Origin: Pleurocapsales cyanobacterium LEGE 06147
Lineage (GTDB): Bacteria; Cyanobacteriota; Cyanobacteriia; Cyanobacteriales; Xenococcaceae
Direction of reading: 5' to 3'
DNA: 64,000 nt
Assembly: GCA_015207585.1 (NCBI GenBank)
Contig: JADEWQ010000003.1
Location: 58,614-122,613, forward strand
Shown here: piece after piece, positions 55,124 through 63,875 of the stretch
Numbering within the stretch: position 1 is the stretch's first letter
How the letters are laid out: every line of letters begins with the position of its first letter
Made by a program: the position numbers and the translations under genes
The notes under the pieces: generated by a model
Database searches by the model: none
Told to the model about the DNA's origin: nothing
What the model saw: only the letters and a program-made list of their open reading frames with translations

Positions 55124-55672
55124 ATGCCTGCTAAGGTAGTTGAAATTCTCTCTGCTGAAGAAATCCGCCGTACTCTCACCCGTCTTGCGTCTCAAATAGT
55201 CGAACAGTCTGGAGATCTTAGTCGGGTAGTTCTGATTGGTATTTATACTAGAGGAGTCCCTCTTGCTCATTTACTGGCCCAGCAAATTGGAATGCTAGAA
55301 AACGTTAAAGTGCCAGTAGGAGCAATTGATATTACTTTCTACCGCGATGACCTAGATCGAATTTGCGTGCGCACTCCCGAAAAAACGAAAATTCCGGTAG
55401 ATTTAACCGGCAAAACCGTAGTATTAGTAGATGATGTAATCTACAAAGGTCGTACTATTCGCGCTGCCCTCAATGCCGCGATCGAATATGGCAGACCAGA
55501 AGCGATTAGGTTGGTAGTGTTAGTCGATCGGGGACATCGGGAATTACCCATTCACCCTGATTTTGTTGGCAAGCAACTACCGACAGCTAGAGAAGAACAG
55601 GTAAAAGTCTATCTTCAAGATGTAGATGGACGAGATGCGGTGGAGTTAATTAGAGGTGACCATAATGACTGA
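55124..55672 (+). CDS. pyrR: PyrR-type uracil phosphoribosyltransferase/regulator
   Basis: A 182-residue protein: [29 protein letters not shown], and the PRPP-binding loop [18 protein letters not shown], then [17 protein letters not shown]. In Bacillus PyrR binds pyr mRNA and attenuates pyrimidine genes. No attenuator or pyr gene is visible nearby, so here it may act mainly as an enzyme. The stop codon overlaps the start of fni. Confidence 0.95.
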   Translation: MPAKVVEILSAEEIRRTLTRLASQIVEQSGDLSRVVLIGIYTRGVPLAHLLAQQIGMLENVKVPVGAIDITFYRDDLDRICVRTPEKTKIPVDLTGKTVVLVDDVIYKGRTIRAALNAAIEYGRPEAIRLVVLVDRGHRELPIHPDFVGKQLPTAREEQVKVYLQDVDGRDAVELIRGDHND

Positions 55673-56693
55673 CACCCAGACGCGCAAAGCAGATCACTTG
55701 CGTATTTGTCTGGAAGAAGACGTACAGTTTCGGCAATTGACTAACGGGTTGGAACGTTATCGTTTTACTCACTGTTGCTTACCCGAGCTAGACTTTAGCG
55801 AAATCGATCTCCATGTTACTTTTTTAGGAAAAAAGTTAGGCGTTCCCCTGTTAATTTCTTCAATGACAGGAGGTACAGAACAAGCAAAACTGATTAACTA
55901 TCGACTGGCAGAGGTAGCACAAAATTACCGTTTGGCAATGGGTGTAGGTTCGCAACGGGTAGCGGTAGAAAATCCTAAGGTTGCCCATACTTTTGCCATA
56001 CGCTCCCTTGCGCCCGATGCACTTCTGTTTGCTAATCTCGGTGCCGTTCAACTTAACTATACCTACGATCTCGAACAATGTCTGCGAGTTGTTGAACTTT
56101 TAGAAGCAGACGCGCTCATTCTCCATTTCAATCCTCTCCAAGAGTGCATTCAACCTCACGGTGATACTAATTTTAAAGGATTACTTGACAAAATTCACAA
56201 TTTATGTAAAAAAATATCAGTTCCGGTCATTGCTAAAGAAGTAGGCAACGGGATCTCTGCTAGTATGGCAAAAAAGTTAATCGAGGCGGGAGTTAGTGCT
56301 ATCGATGTAGCGGGTGCTGGCGGTACTTCTTGGGCGAAAGTAGAAAGCGAACGAGCAGAAAACAGTTTACAACGCAAATTAGGCAAGACTTTTGCCGATT
56401 GGGGTTTGCCGACAGCAGAATGCATCGTGCAAATTCGCAACCAATATCCGGCTATTCCTCTCATTGCTTCTGGTGGTTTAAGAGATGGAATGGAAGTAGC
56501 CAAGGCGATCGCTCTCGGTGCCGATTTAGCCGGGTTAGCTTTTCCTTTCTTACAAGCGGCAGCCCAATCTACCCAAGCTGTGGACGAATTGGTAAAGTTA
56601 TTAATTGCAGAAATTAAAACGGTTTTGTTTTGTACTGGTAATGCTAATTTAGTTCAACTTCAAAAATCTGAGGCTTTACAACGAATAAAATGA
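55665..56693 (+). CDS. fni: Type 2 isopentenyl-diphosphate delta-isomerase
   Basis: A 342-residue FMN-dependent TIM barrel: [17 protein letters not shown] at the start, [55 protein letters not shown] and [20 protein letters not shown]. It interconverts IPP and DMAPP and feeds carotenoid, quinone and undecaprenyl synthesis. The ATG at 55665 overlaps the pyrR stop by 8 bp and follows GAGGTG, so it is preferred to the GTG at 55656. Translational coupling with pyrR is likely. Confidence 0.95.
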   Translation: MTDTQTRKADHLRICLEEDVQFRQLTNGLERYRFTHCCLPELDFSEIDLHVTFLGKKLGVPLLISSMTGGTEQAKLINYRLAEVAQNYRLAMGVGSQRVAVENPKVAHTFAIRSLAPDALLFANLGAVQLNYTYDLEQCLRVVELLEADALILHFNPLQECIQPHGDTNFKGLLDKIHNLCKKISVPVIAKEVGNGISASMAKKLIEAGVSAIDVAGAGGTSWAKVESERAENSLQRKLGKTFADWGLPTAECIVQIRNQYPAIPLIASGGLRDGMEVAKAIALGADLAGLAFPFLQAAAQSTQAVDELVKLLIAEIKTVLFCTGNANLVQLQKSEALQRIK

Positions 56694-56923
56694 GTTAATT
56701 TAACTAAAGATTTAGAAACAGTTTTAGGCAACCAAATTGCAGCACGCGAGATGACCCCCGAGGCTGATGAGGTAGGACAAGAGCAGGTTCAACAACAGCA
56801 ATGGCAGTAGAATTAAATAGATTAACGCAAAACTTTTCCCAAATAGCGATCGCTTGACACTACAACTTTAACTTTATTGACACTCTTCATAATTGCTTTG
56901 GTCCAAAATTACATTAGGACAAT

Positions 56924-58030
56924 ATGACTAGACGTTCTGACAAAAAAAGACTTCTAGGTACTTCCTGGTCAGATTCATGGGAACTGGTTGGTTTAGTCTT
57001 GGAAGTTGTTCCTCTAGCTAAGGCATGTCTTTTTCCTCAGTATGTTACTGGTTTGCACGCCTGGTTTTTAGAGCAGGTACGTCAATTTAATCCCGATTTA
57101 TCTGCCTATCTCCACGACGGGCAATCGGAAAAACCTTTTACTATATCGGGGTTAGAGGGTCAGATAGTAACCGCTGGTAAACAGATCCAATTACTTGCCG
57201 ACCAAACTTATCGCTGGTACGTTACTGCTCTATCGCCTCCGGTAGTACAGTGGATGGGACATTGGCTAGAGCATTTGCCCGAAACCATCGAGCTGCGGCA
57301 TGTTGTCTTAAAGATTGGTTCGGTTGATTTGGTTTCGCCGCCTACAACCTATGGCGAGCTATTTAAGGTGGAGAAAGTAGGGACACTTGCCCTAAGCTTT
57401 ATCACTCCCACCAGTTTTCGTCGTCAGGGACATCACTTTCCCCTACCGGTACCGAAAAATCTCTTCCATAGTTATTTACGTCGCTGGAATGACTTTTCTG
57501 GCAAACAATTCGACCAAGAAACCTTTCTAGATTGGGTAGATAAAAATGTACTCATCGCGCGCTACCAGTTAGAAACAGTTAAGGTAGCTGCTGGCAAGAA
57601 AGGATCGGTAACCGGGTTTACAGGCGCGATTGAATTGACTCTTGCTTCCCAAGCCCAACAGCAGCCAACCTTTGTCCAACTATTTTCTGCTTTGGGTCAG
57701 TTTGCTCCCTACTGCGGTACGGGTCATAAAACTACTTTTGGCTTGGGGCAGACTAGATTGGGATGGTTATCCGAGCGAGATTTTTGTGCAACGTTTCCTC
57801 AACAAGAGCTGTTAGCACGCCGAATCGAGCAGATTACACAAAGTCTAATGCAAGCACAAAAGCGTCAAGGCGGTACGAGAGCGTTAAAAGCTTGTCAGAC
57901 GAAAGCGACGATTTTAGCGCGGCGGGAGTTGGGAGAATCGCTGAAAGATATTGCCTCAGACCTGGAAATGCCTTATGAAACTGTCAAGACATACGCGAAA
58001 TTGGCTCGGATCGCTTTGAGAGCGGAGTAA
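56924..58030 (+). CDS. cas6: CRISPR pre-crRNA endoribonuclease Cas6 with C-terminal helix-turn-helix
   Basis: A 368-residue RAMP protein. The first ferredoxin-like domain starts about residue 19 (SWELVGLVLEVVPLAK) and has GLHAWFLE with a candidate catalytic His45. The second carries the glycine-rich loop CGTGHKTTFGLGQTRLG at 264-280. Residues about 285-368 are an extension not found in basic Cas6: ILARRELGESLKDIASDL, then MPYETVKTYAKLARIAL, a sigma-70-region-4-like helix-turn-helix. Cas6 cuts repeat RNA to make guides. It faces the cmr operon, with stops 45 bp apart. A TTGACA box lies at 56854-56859. Confidence 0.92.
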   Translation: MTRRSDKKRLLGTSWSDSWELVGLVLEVVPLAKACLFPQYVTGLHAWFLEQVRQFNPDLSAYLHDGQSEKPFTISGLEGQIVTAGKQIQLLADQTYRWYVTALSPPVVQWMGHWLEHLPETIELRHVVLKIGSVDLVSPPTTYGELFKVEKVGTLALSFITPTSFRRQGHHFPLPVPKNLFHSYLRRWNDFSGKQFDQETFLDWVDKNVLIARYQLETVKVAAGKKGSVTGFTGAIELTLASQAQQQPTFVQLFSALGQFAPYCGTGHKTTFGLGQTRLGWLSERDFCATFPQQELLARRIEQITQSLMQAQKRQGGTRALKACQTKATILARRELGESLKDIASDLEMPYETVKTYAKLARIALRAE

Positions 58031-58075
58031 TTTTCCTCATCATCTGTAACTGTGTTTTCGGAGAATTGGTATGAG

Positions 58076-59287
58076 TTAAGCCACAAAGTCTGGAAATAAT
58101 GCTGACAAAGACTTTAGCAACTCTACCCGAGTATAGTTTTGCAAAGTTAAAGCAGAAATTGTGGTCGATCGCATTTGGGTATGGGCAAGGTCATTCCGAT
58201 ATTCTGTCAGTTTTGACCATATAGCAGATAGTTGTTTAATATCAGTAACATAGCGCGCGATAGGGGGTTCTAAGCTAGATTTAGGATCGATCGTTTGACC
58301 TAGTTGCATTTCTATTTTTGTTCGCTCAGACCGATCTAGATAGTTTACTCCTTCAGCAAAACAGAAAGCTGAAATAATCCACTCTCTGGCTAATAAAATT
58401 GCTTGTGTGCCTAACCCCTTAGCTACATACCAACGTAGCAGTAAGAATTTTTTTTGCATCACTGCATCAGCTCGAGCCTGTCTGGGGTTGGCTAAGGCAA
58501 ATTGACCGTAATCACGTTGAATCTGTTCTAACAGTAATTCAAATGGCTTGGCAAAAAGACCGACTTCTTCTTGTAACTGCGTTGCAGGTAAGGCTTGAAA
58601 TTGAGCTGCTTCCGTCATTAAATCTAATGGTCTAATCAACTCTAGAGAACGGGAAATAGCCCCAATGCGATCGCCTATAGTTTTTAAGCGAATTGGTCTA
58701 ATTTCTGCTTGTTTATTTTTCCCGCTGCGATAAAAATCCTGTTGGATAGTGGAGAGAAGTTGAGCTAAATCGACAGAAGAACCAGTAGTTAGGAATTTAT
58801 CCGTTGCCGTCAGCCAGTCCAGTAACTTTATGGCTGGAGTCAGGTTAAAAATCGGTGGTTGCTCGCGATTGGCTTCAAATGCTCCATAGTAAACTCCTTC
58901 AATTTTCACATTTTTAGCTTTTTCTAAAAAAGCAGCAGCAAGTAATACTAGTAGGGGAATGGAACGAAAGGCATGGGTAATATCAAACAAGACTTTTGTG
59001 CTTGGTTCGACCGAACTAACTACTGCTTCAAAGATCTGCCAGACTTCCGCTTCTGACTTACCTGAGGGAATGGAAATAGGGGTTAAGAGAAAGCGATCGC
59101 CCAATTGCTGTTGCAAGTTTTCCCAGTGTTTGTTTTTAGCTTCTGCCGTGACAAAAACAGTTACTTGTGTTGGTTGAAAAAACTCGCATAAAGCTTCAGC
59201 TACGTAAGGAGTTTCTATCTGTTTATCTTGCCAAGTGTAACGGGTTTTTTGATAACTTCCCGTTCCCAAAACTGTTAAAAGTTGCAT
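58076..59287 (-). CDS. CARF-HEPN CRISPR ancillary protein (Csx1/TIGR02221-like, DxTHxFR motif)
   Basis: A 403-residue protein. The CARF-type N-terminal domain starts QLLTVLGTGSYQKTRYTW and contains LFDITHAFRSIP, with the DxTHxFR motif at 102-108. The C-terminal helical domain has RNDLAH (364-369), the RxxxxH motif of HEPN ribonucleases. Such proteins are activated by cyclic oligoadenylates made by Cas10 and cut RNA non-specifically. It is the last gene of the six-gene operon, 6 bp after cmr6. Both key motifs are intact, so it should be active if a cyclic-nucleotide source exists. Confidence 0.9.
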   Translation of the reverse strand: MQLLTVLGTGSYQKTRYTWQDKQIETPYVAEALCEFFQPTQVTVFVTAEAKNKHWENLQQQLGDRFLLTPISIPSGKSEAEVWQIFEAVVSSVEPSTKVLFDITHAFRSIPLLVLLAAAFLEKAKNVKIEGVYYGAFEANREQPPIFNLTPAIKLLDWLTATDKFLTTGSSVDLAQLLSTIQQDFYRSGKNKQAEIRPIRLKTIGDRIGAISRSLELIRPLDLMTEAAQFQALPATQLQEEVGLFAKPFELLLEQIQRDYGQFALANPRQARADAVMQKKFLLLRWYVAKGLGTQAILLAREWIISAFCFAEGVNYLDRSERTKIEMQLGQTIDPKSSLEPPIARYVTDIKQLSAIWSKLTEYRNDLAHTQMRSTTISALTLQNYTRVELLKSLSALFPDFVA

Positions 59288-59293
59288 TTTAAT

Positions 59294-60079
59294 TTACTTT
59301 TGAATTGTTAAATAGCCATAACCAGCAGCAGTTTTTGCCCCAACTCCTAAAGTGGTAATTCCTTGTTGCAACCATTCAGCAGCAAGAGATACTAATTTTT
59401 CTATTTCTGGCGTTTGCTTACGTGCTGCAACTGCAAAGGCAAATTCACTGTTTCTGCCTAAAGTAAGAAAATAAACTGGAACTGGACTTTGATAAGGAGT
59501 TGGTGGTTGATTTTCTCCATAATATTTTGGGTAGTGATTATTCATAATATCTGGTTCTAAAGTCGGTATTTTAGTGGGAACTGCGTCAAAGAAAATGATT
59601 TCCCCTGCATTTTCCTGAGTGCCAAAAACTGCTAGAAAATCTTTTTGTTTATCCGTAGGATTTTTAACTAATTCATAAAGTAAAGCATAAGCAGCCGTAA
59701 CTCCTTTGAGTGCGCTTCCAGGAATGAGGGGAATTCCCGTTACTCGATCTAGGGTTAAACTGGTTTCCAGAATGCTAGTTTGTCCTAATCCTACTACCAT
59801 GCGCCATTCTGGAGAGGCTTGGAAATATTGGCAATGGGGAAAGGTTTGAATAGAATGTTGCCAACGGCAATAGTTAGCTTTAATTAGTTTTTGAAGTAAG
59901 GGCTGATTAAAAGATTTATTTAGTTTCTTAAATAATTCAGCTTTGTCTTCTTCTTTTAATTTCCATTGTTGAGAATAACCGATATAGCGATCTAATAACA
60001 GACTTAAATTACTACAACGAAAATTATTAGTTCTAAATTTATCTCTTGTATCTGAAGGGAGAGGATAAGTAAAAGTCAT
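59294..60079 (-). CDS. cmr6: Type III-B RAMP protein Cmr6
   Basis: A 261-residue RAMP protein. MVVGLGQTSILETSLTLDRVTGIPLIPGSALKGVTAAYAL shows the Cmr6 core with its S-LKG motif. A second family cue is GEIIFFDAVPT, and the C-terminal LGVGAKTAAGYGYLTI is the glycine-rich loop. Cmr6 sits near the 3' end of the guide in the Cmr backbone. Its ATG overlaps the cmr5 stop by one base (TAATG). Confidence 0.95.
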   Translation of the reverse strand: MTFTYPLPSDTRDKFRTNNFRCSNLSLLLDRYIGYSQQWKLKEEDKAELFKKLNKSFNQPLLQKLIKANYCRWQHSIQTFPHCQYFQASPEWRMVVGLGQTSILETSLTLDRVTGIPLIPGSALKGVTAAYALLYELVKNPTDKQKDFLAVFGTQENAGEIIFFDAVPTKIPTLEPDIMNNHYPKYYGENQPPTPYQSPVPVYFLTLGRNSEFAFAVAARKQTPEIEKLVSLAAEWLQQGITTLGVGAKTAAGYGYLTIQK

Positions 60080-60534
60080 TAGTCATTATCCTCCATGCCT
60101 ATTTCTGCTATTTCTGCTTCAGCAAAACGCTTTAACCACTGCAAAAATGCCAGGGCTTCTGCTGTTACTAAACGATATCTTTGGCTGTCCATATCTTGCG
60201 CTAAAACCTGAGTAAGCAAATCAGTATTATTCCAATTAAAACGATGACAAACCCAGCCCGATAAATGATTAAATGTATCTAGATGATGGGGTTCTCCTTT
60301 AGCTTTTAAAAAAGTCAAAGTTTGAGCGAGTCCATTGATTTGAATTAGAGTAGGTAGTTTACGAGCGATCGCGCTGTATTTTTTTTGAAACTTTTCCTCT
60401 TTTTTAGTAACACTTTGAATATCATTCCAAGCATTAGCAGCACGACTGCGGTCTAAATCTCTATAATTAGCTGTTATTAAAGTATTAGTATTTGTTTGTG
60501 GTGAATTAAGTTGATTTTTAGCTTGTTTATTCAT
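60079..60534 (-). CDS. cmr5: Type III-B small subunit Cmr5
   Basis: A 151-residue helical protein with DRSRAANAWNDIQSV near residue 28, KYSAIARKLPTLIQINGLAQTLTFLKAKG, and YRLVTAEALAFLQWLKRFAEAEI, matching Cmr5. The N-terminal 25 residues are polar and Asn-rich. Cmr5 forms the inner stack that contacts target RNA. It is between cmr4 (17-bp gap) and cmr6 (1-base overlap). Confidence 0.93.
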   Translation of the reverse strand: MNKQAKNQLNSPQTNTNTLITANYRDLDRSRAANAWNDIQSVTKKEEKFQKKYSAIARKLPTLIQINGLAQTLTFLKAKGEPHHLDTFNHLSGWVCHRFNWNNTDLLTQVLAQDMDSQRYRLVTAEALAFLQWLKRFAEAEIAEIGMEDND

Positions 60535-60551
60535 GAATACATACTCCTTGT

Positions 60552-61463
60552 TTAAATCATGCGAGTTGCTACAATTCCACGCCCAACAGTTTCATTACCA
60601 CCCAGTTGCAAGCGTTTATGATTGTCAGTAAATTGAGATTCAAGTAAGGATAAAATTGCTGTGGCATCCTTAACTTCTTGTGGTCTATTTTCTTTATCAA
60701 TACGAGGATCGCAAACAAATAAAGGTGTATAAAGTAAGGTATCTGCGGGTAAGTTTTCCTCTGTCCATAGCGCACCTGTTTCTACGATTTTAGTGATTGG
60801 ATCTAACTTGGTGCGAGAGACTATATCTGTACTAAATTTGCAGAAGTCTTTGAAGACATCATCACTGACGATAACTAAATCTTTTTTCAGCTTGTCTCGC
60901 CAGAAGTCATATTCATTACCAACAGGTAAAGCATTGTCTGCTAACCACTTAGCTAAAGCAGTAACTCCATCAGAAGCAATTGCACTAAAAGAAAACTCTT
61001 CTAAAATTACAGAACCATCAATAATCAGTTGACAATTATTAGTAGTTGCTACTCGATCGTTATTTGGTTGAGGAATTTGCCAAGTTTGAGATTGTTCGGA
61101 AATAGCTAAATCTCTTTGCAAACGACTGAGAACTAAGGGACAAGTAATCCAAGCAAAAACCCCTGCAAGAGAACGAACGGGAAATAAAAGTAAACGTCCG
61201 TCTCCGGGAGATAAAGCCCCTGCATGATCGCTAGCATTATTACTATCTGGTCCAAAAATAGCAGTAAAGACTTCTGTACTGGGTAGTCCATTATTTTTAA
61301 AAGCACTACGAAGTTTACCTTTTATACCGCTAGATTGAATCGTGGGTAAATCGGTGTGACGTTCCCGTTGGATGGGTAAATCTACTGTACCTAAACTACT
61401 ACCACTCCCAACATGCAAAGGAGTTTCGCCATAGAGAAAGAGAATTTTGGCTGCTTTAAACAT
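60552..61463 (-). CDS. cmr4: Type III-B RAMP protein Cmr4
   Basis: A 303-residue backbone subunit. LFLYGETPLHVGSGSSLGTVDLPIQRERHTDLPTIQSSGIKGKLR contains the G-GSS and QRE-HT-LP wording of Cmr4. FPVRSLAGVFAWITCP and the end LQLGGNETVGRGIV complete the pattern. In known systems a conserved Asp in this subunit cleaves the target RNA every six bases; the likely residue here is in the thumb region and I cannot fix it by eye. It follows the CARF gene by 12 bp. Confidence 0.95.
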   Translation of the reverse strand: MFKAAKILFLYGETPLHVGSGSSLGTVDLPIQRERHTDLPTIQSSGIKGKLRSAFKNNGLPSTEVFTAIFGPDSNNASDHAGALSPGDGRLLLFPVRSLAGVFAWITCPLVLSRLQRDLAISEQSQTWQIPQPNNDRVATTNNCQLIIDGSVILEEFSFSAIASDGVTALAKWLADNALPVGNEYDFWRDKLKKDLVIVSDDVFKDFCKFSTDIVSRTKLDPITKIVETGALWTEENLPADTLLYTPLFVCDPRIDKENRPQEVKDATAILSLLESQFTDNHKRLQLGGNETVGRGIVATRMI

Positions 61464-61475
61464 AAATATATTCCT

Positions 61476-62549
61476 TTAAAACGAATACAATAGAGGACTA
61501 ATATGGCGATCGCATACTTGCAAAGTTTGGGCATATCCTTTAGCCGTAGTGCGGATTGACAGGTTAGTTGCTTTTTCGTTATCTGCCCACAACAAGCGAA
61601 TCGAACCATCTTCGGAAATGCCTTTGATACGCTTCATAGTTGTATTTTCAAAGAAACCGCCGATAATTTGTTCTACACAGGGAATTTCTGCTAATCTTTT
61701 CGCGAAATCTAAGGTTCTATCGGGGATATGATGTTTTTCTCTTTTCAGAGAAGGGCTTATTTTATCTGCGATGGGAACTTCTGACGGGGGTGGTTCTTCA
61801 ATCCATTCGGCAACTTGTCGTTGTTGAATAACTCGCCTCCAGAGGATATTTCCTGCGGGAGAGAGAAAGATATAACCCTCATCATCGGGAGGAAGTAACA
61901 GTGACTGAAGGCGATCGCTATCTGGTATGCTTTGTAAACGTTCTTTTACTTCATAGGATTGTCTACAATCTTCATCAATCCAAGCAAAGAAATCTTCATA
62001 CTCTATCAGTAAATCTAAATTCCAAGTGATAGGAAGGCAAGGAAAGGTAATCGGTCGAGCGAAGTTTTGATAGATATATTTGACAGGAACTTGGAAAATC
62101 ATTCCCACCAGTGTTGTATAGGCTATTTCTGCTTTGAATCCTCCAGTGGCATTAATAACTACTTCTTGATTTTTTCGTTGCGATCGTTCGATTTCATTAA
62201 TTAGAACATCTACTAATTCTCGTAACCCATAACGCTCAAAATTTGCTTCATTATACTCTAATGCAAGTTGATGTAAACGTAGATTAGACCAGCCTTTTTT
62301 TTCTAGATAATGTTTAATTTGTTCGGCGCAGAGTTTTCCATCAGTTGTAGATGTATAAAGTAAAACAACTTCATCTGTTGGTTCAGCAATTTTTAACAAA
62401 GAATTAGTTTCAGCAGTTGCTTCTTCTGCACTTGTTCTATTAAGATAACGCCGAATTTCATCAACAGTAACTTCTATCAACTGCTTCTTTAAACTGCGGG
62501 CGGTATTTGTTAGTAAAGATGTTCCTGTCGTGGTTAAAATAGTTCGCAT
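61476..62549 (-). CDS. CARF-domain CRISPR ancillary protein with a distinct C-terminal domain, possibly RelE-like (Cami1-like)
   Basis: A 357-residue protein inside the cmr operon. The N-terminal CARF domain (about 1-170) has TTTGTSLLTN at 6-15 and VVINATGGFKAEIAY at 131-145, wording of the TIGR02619 group. Residues about 170-275 form a linker with a possible winged-helix. The last 80 residues (from DRTLDFAKRLAEIP) have two short helices and then strands ending SIRTTAKGYAQTLQVCDRH, a layout compatible with RelE toxins. CARF-RelE enzymes such as Cami1 cut ribosome-bound mRNA after cyclic-tetra-adenylate binding. The CARF call is firm; the RelE call is a hypothesis. Confidence 0.8.
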   Translation of the reverse strand: MRTILTTTGTSLLTNTARSLKKQLIEVTVDEIRRYLNRTSAEEATAETNSLLKIAEPTDEVVLLYTSTTDGKLCAEQIKHYLEKKGWSNLRLHQLALEYNEANFERYGLRELVDVLINEIERSQRKNQEVVINATGGFKAEIAYTTLVGMIFQVPVKYIYQNFARPITFPCLPITWNLDLLIEYEDFFAWIDEDCRQSYEVKERLQSIPDSDRLQSLLLPPDDEGYIFLSPAGNILWRRVIQQRQVAEWIEEPPPSEVPIADKISPSLKREKHHIPDRTLDFAKRLAEIPCVEQIIGGFFENTTMKRIKGISEDGSIRLLWADNEKATNLSIRTTAKGYAQTLQVCDRHISPLLYSF

Positions 62550-62559
62550 TATTAATTAG

Positions 62560-63780
62560 TTATAATTCTTGGTTGAGATAATTCCAACTTCCTACTAAAC
62601 TTAAGCCATAGCCAATCTGTGCATCCATCTGCTCGTCAGCGATATTTTGCCAGTGAAAAGTTTCTAAGATTTTTTCTGGATTTGCCTCAGTTATAAAGTA
62701 ATAAACTGAACCTGCAGCAACAGCGCGAAGAGTAGATTTAGGACGATTGTGGGCTATATCCCAACCGCCAATGGTTTGATAACGAGAAATTGCTGCTGCT
62801 TTTAGGTGTACTTGAATCCCTTTATATTCGCCTTTTAAAGTATCTTTATTAATCCACTGAGGCAGCCAACCTTGTTGAAAGATTGTTGGTGTTGCTAGAT
62901 AAAGTTTAAATTGATTAGTTTGGGCTAAACTTTGTTTTAGTTTAGTTAGAAAATCATTTTCATAAACCCGGCAATCAAGTTGTTGATAACTAGCAACTTT
63001 GTTTTCACCACCAATAGCAATTAAACCACTAATTTTTTCTGAATTTTTCCTTAGCTGTTTAATCCCTTCAATTTCAACATACAAGCCGACTTGGGGAAGA
63101 CAACGAATAAATTCTGTTTGATATAGTTTGCTTTCTTGAACCGTTTGCTTGGCATAGTCTACTTCAATACCAAAACGAGATTCTTTTTCATAAAGCAGAT
63201 TGATTTTAGTAAGATTTTGAGGGCATTTTTCTAAGAGATATTGTTGCAACTGTTCTTGTTGAAGATATCCCGAGACTGCTTCTACTGGTTTTGTTGCTGT
63301 TGTCCACAGGAATAATAACTCTTGAGAGAATCGATTATTGTTTCCAGATAAAGGATTGGCTAAAGGTTGTAATAATTTTAGTTGTAAGTTATCGGGACTT
63401 TCTTTATCTTTTATTTGAACTAAGTCTGCAGGTATAGGAAAATAATAAGTGAGTTGTTGATTATTGCGATCGCAATGGGCAATTAGGGGTCCCTTGATTT
63501 GCATATTGCCAAAATTGCCCTTTTCCCCTGTTTTAAGATTCGCAGGTAGACCAATTTCTGTAGGAATGGTACATTCTGCTTTTTCTGCACAATTGAGACA
63601 GCGATCGCGATATTGTTGATAGCGTCCGCATCTTGCTGCTAATACTTGCGATCTGATTACTCCTTGCATAGTGTTAGGAGTGGGAGGAAAAATACTTCTG
63701 GCACGATGTCCCTCTCCTGCGGAAAAAGGACGACCATCTCGAAATAAAAGTACGTCAAAAGGTTCGATAAAGATTTGCAT
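62560..63780 (-). CDS. cmr3: Type III-B protein Cmr3
   Basis: A 406-residue RAMP protein from the ATG at 63780: MQIFIEPFDVLLFRDGRPFSAGEGHRARSIFPPTPNTMQGVIRSQVL is the Cmr3 opening, and CGRYQQYRDRCLNCAEKAEC is a Cys-rich insert that could bind zinc. The C-terminal AAGSVYYFI and QIGYGLSLVGSW hold the glycine-rich loop. Cmr3 normally contacts Cas10 (Cmr2) and the guide 5' end. The frame is open 102 bp upstream, but that part runs through a repeat element and is not Cmr3-like. It is the first gene of the visible operon. Confidence 0.94.
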   Translation of the reverse strand: MQIFIEPFDVLLFRDGRPFSAGEGHRARSIFPPTPNTMQGVIRSQVLAARCGRYQQYRDRCLNCAEKAECTIPTEIGLPANLKTGEKGNFGNMQIKGPLIAHCDRNNQQLTYYFPIPADLVQIKDKESPDNLQLKLLQPLANPLSGNNNRFSQELLFLWTTATKPVEAVSGYLQQEQLQQYLLEKCPQNLTKINLLYEKESRFGIEVDYAKQTVQESKLYQTEFIRCLPQVGLYVEIEGIKQLRKNSEKISGLIAIGGENKVASYQQLDCRVYENDFLTKLKQSLAQTNQFKLYLATPTIFQQGWLPQWINKDTLKGEYKGIQVHLKAAAISRYQTIGGWDIAHNRPKSTLRAVAAGSVYYFITEANPEKILETFHWQNIADEQMDAQIGYGLSLVGSWNYLNQEL

Positions 63781-63806
63781 TACTCTAACTCTTCTCCTGT
63801 TGCTAG

Positions 63807-63875
63807 AAAGCGCTCCACGGGAGCGAGGACACCCGTTATGGAGGGAAGAAACACTAGGGGACGAGCGAGCGCTTT
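63807..63875. repeat. 69-bp GC-rich inverted-repeat element upstream of cmr3
   Basis: Perfect 9-bp outer arms AAAGCGCTC (63807-63815) and GAGCGCTTT (63867-63875), with an inner ACGGG/CCCGT pair. Base composition is richer in GC than its surroundings. It is 27 bp from the cmr3 start codon and looks like a short non-autonomous or REP-like element. Confidence 0.7.

Noticed and set aside
56697..56819. Open stretch after fni ending QEQVQQQQWQ
   Set aside because: No start codon and no family; may be a small coding relic but cannot be supported.
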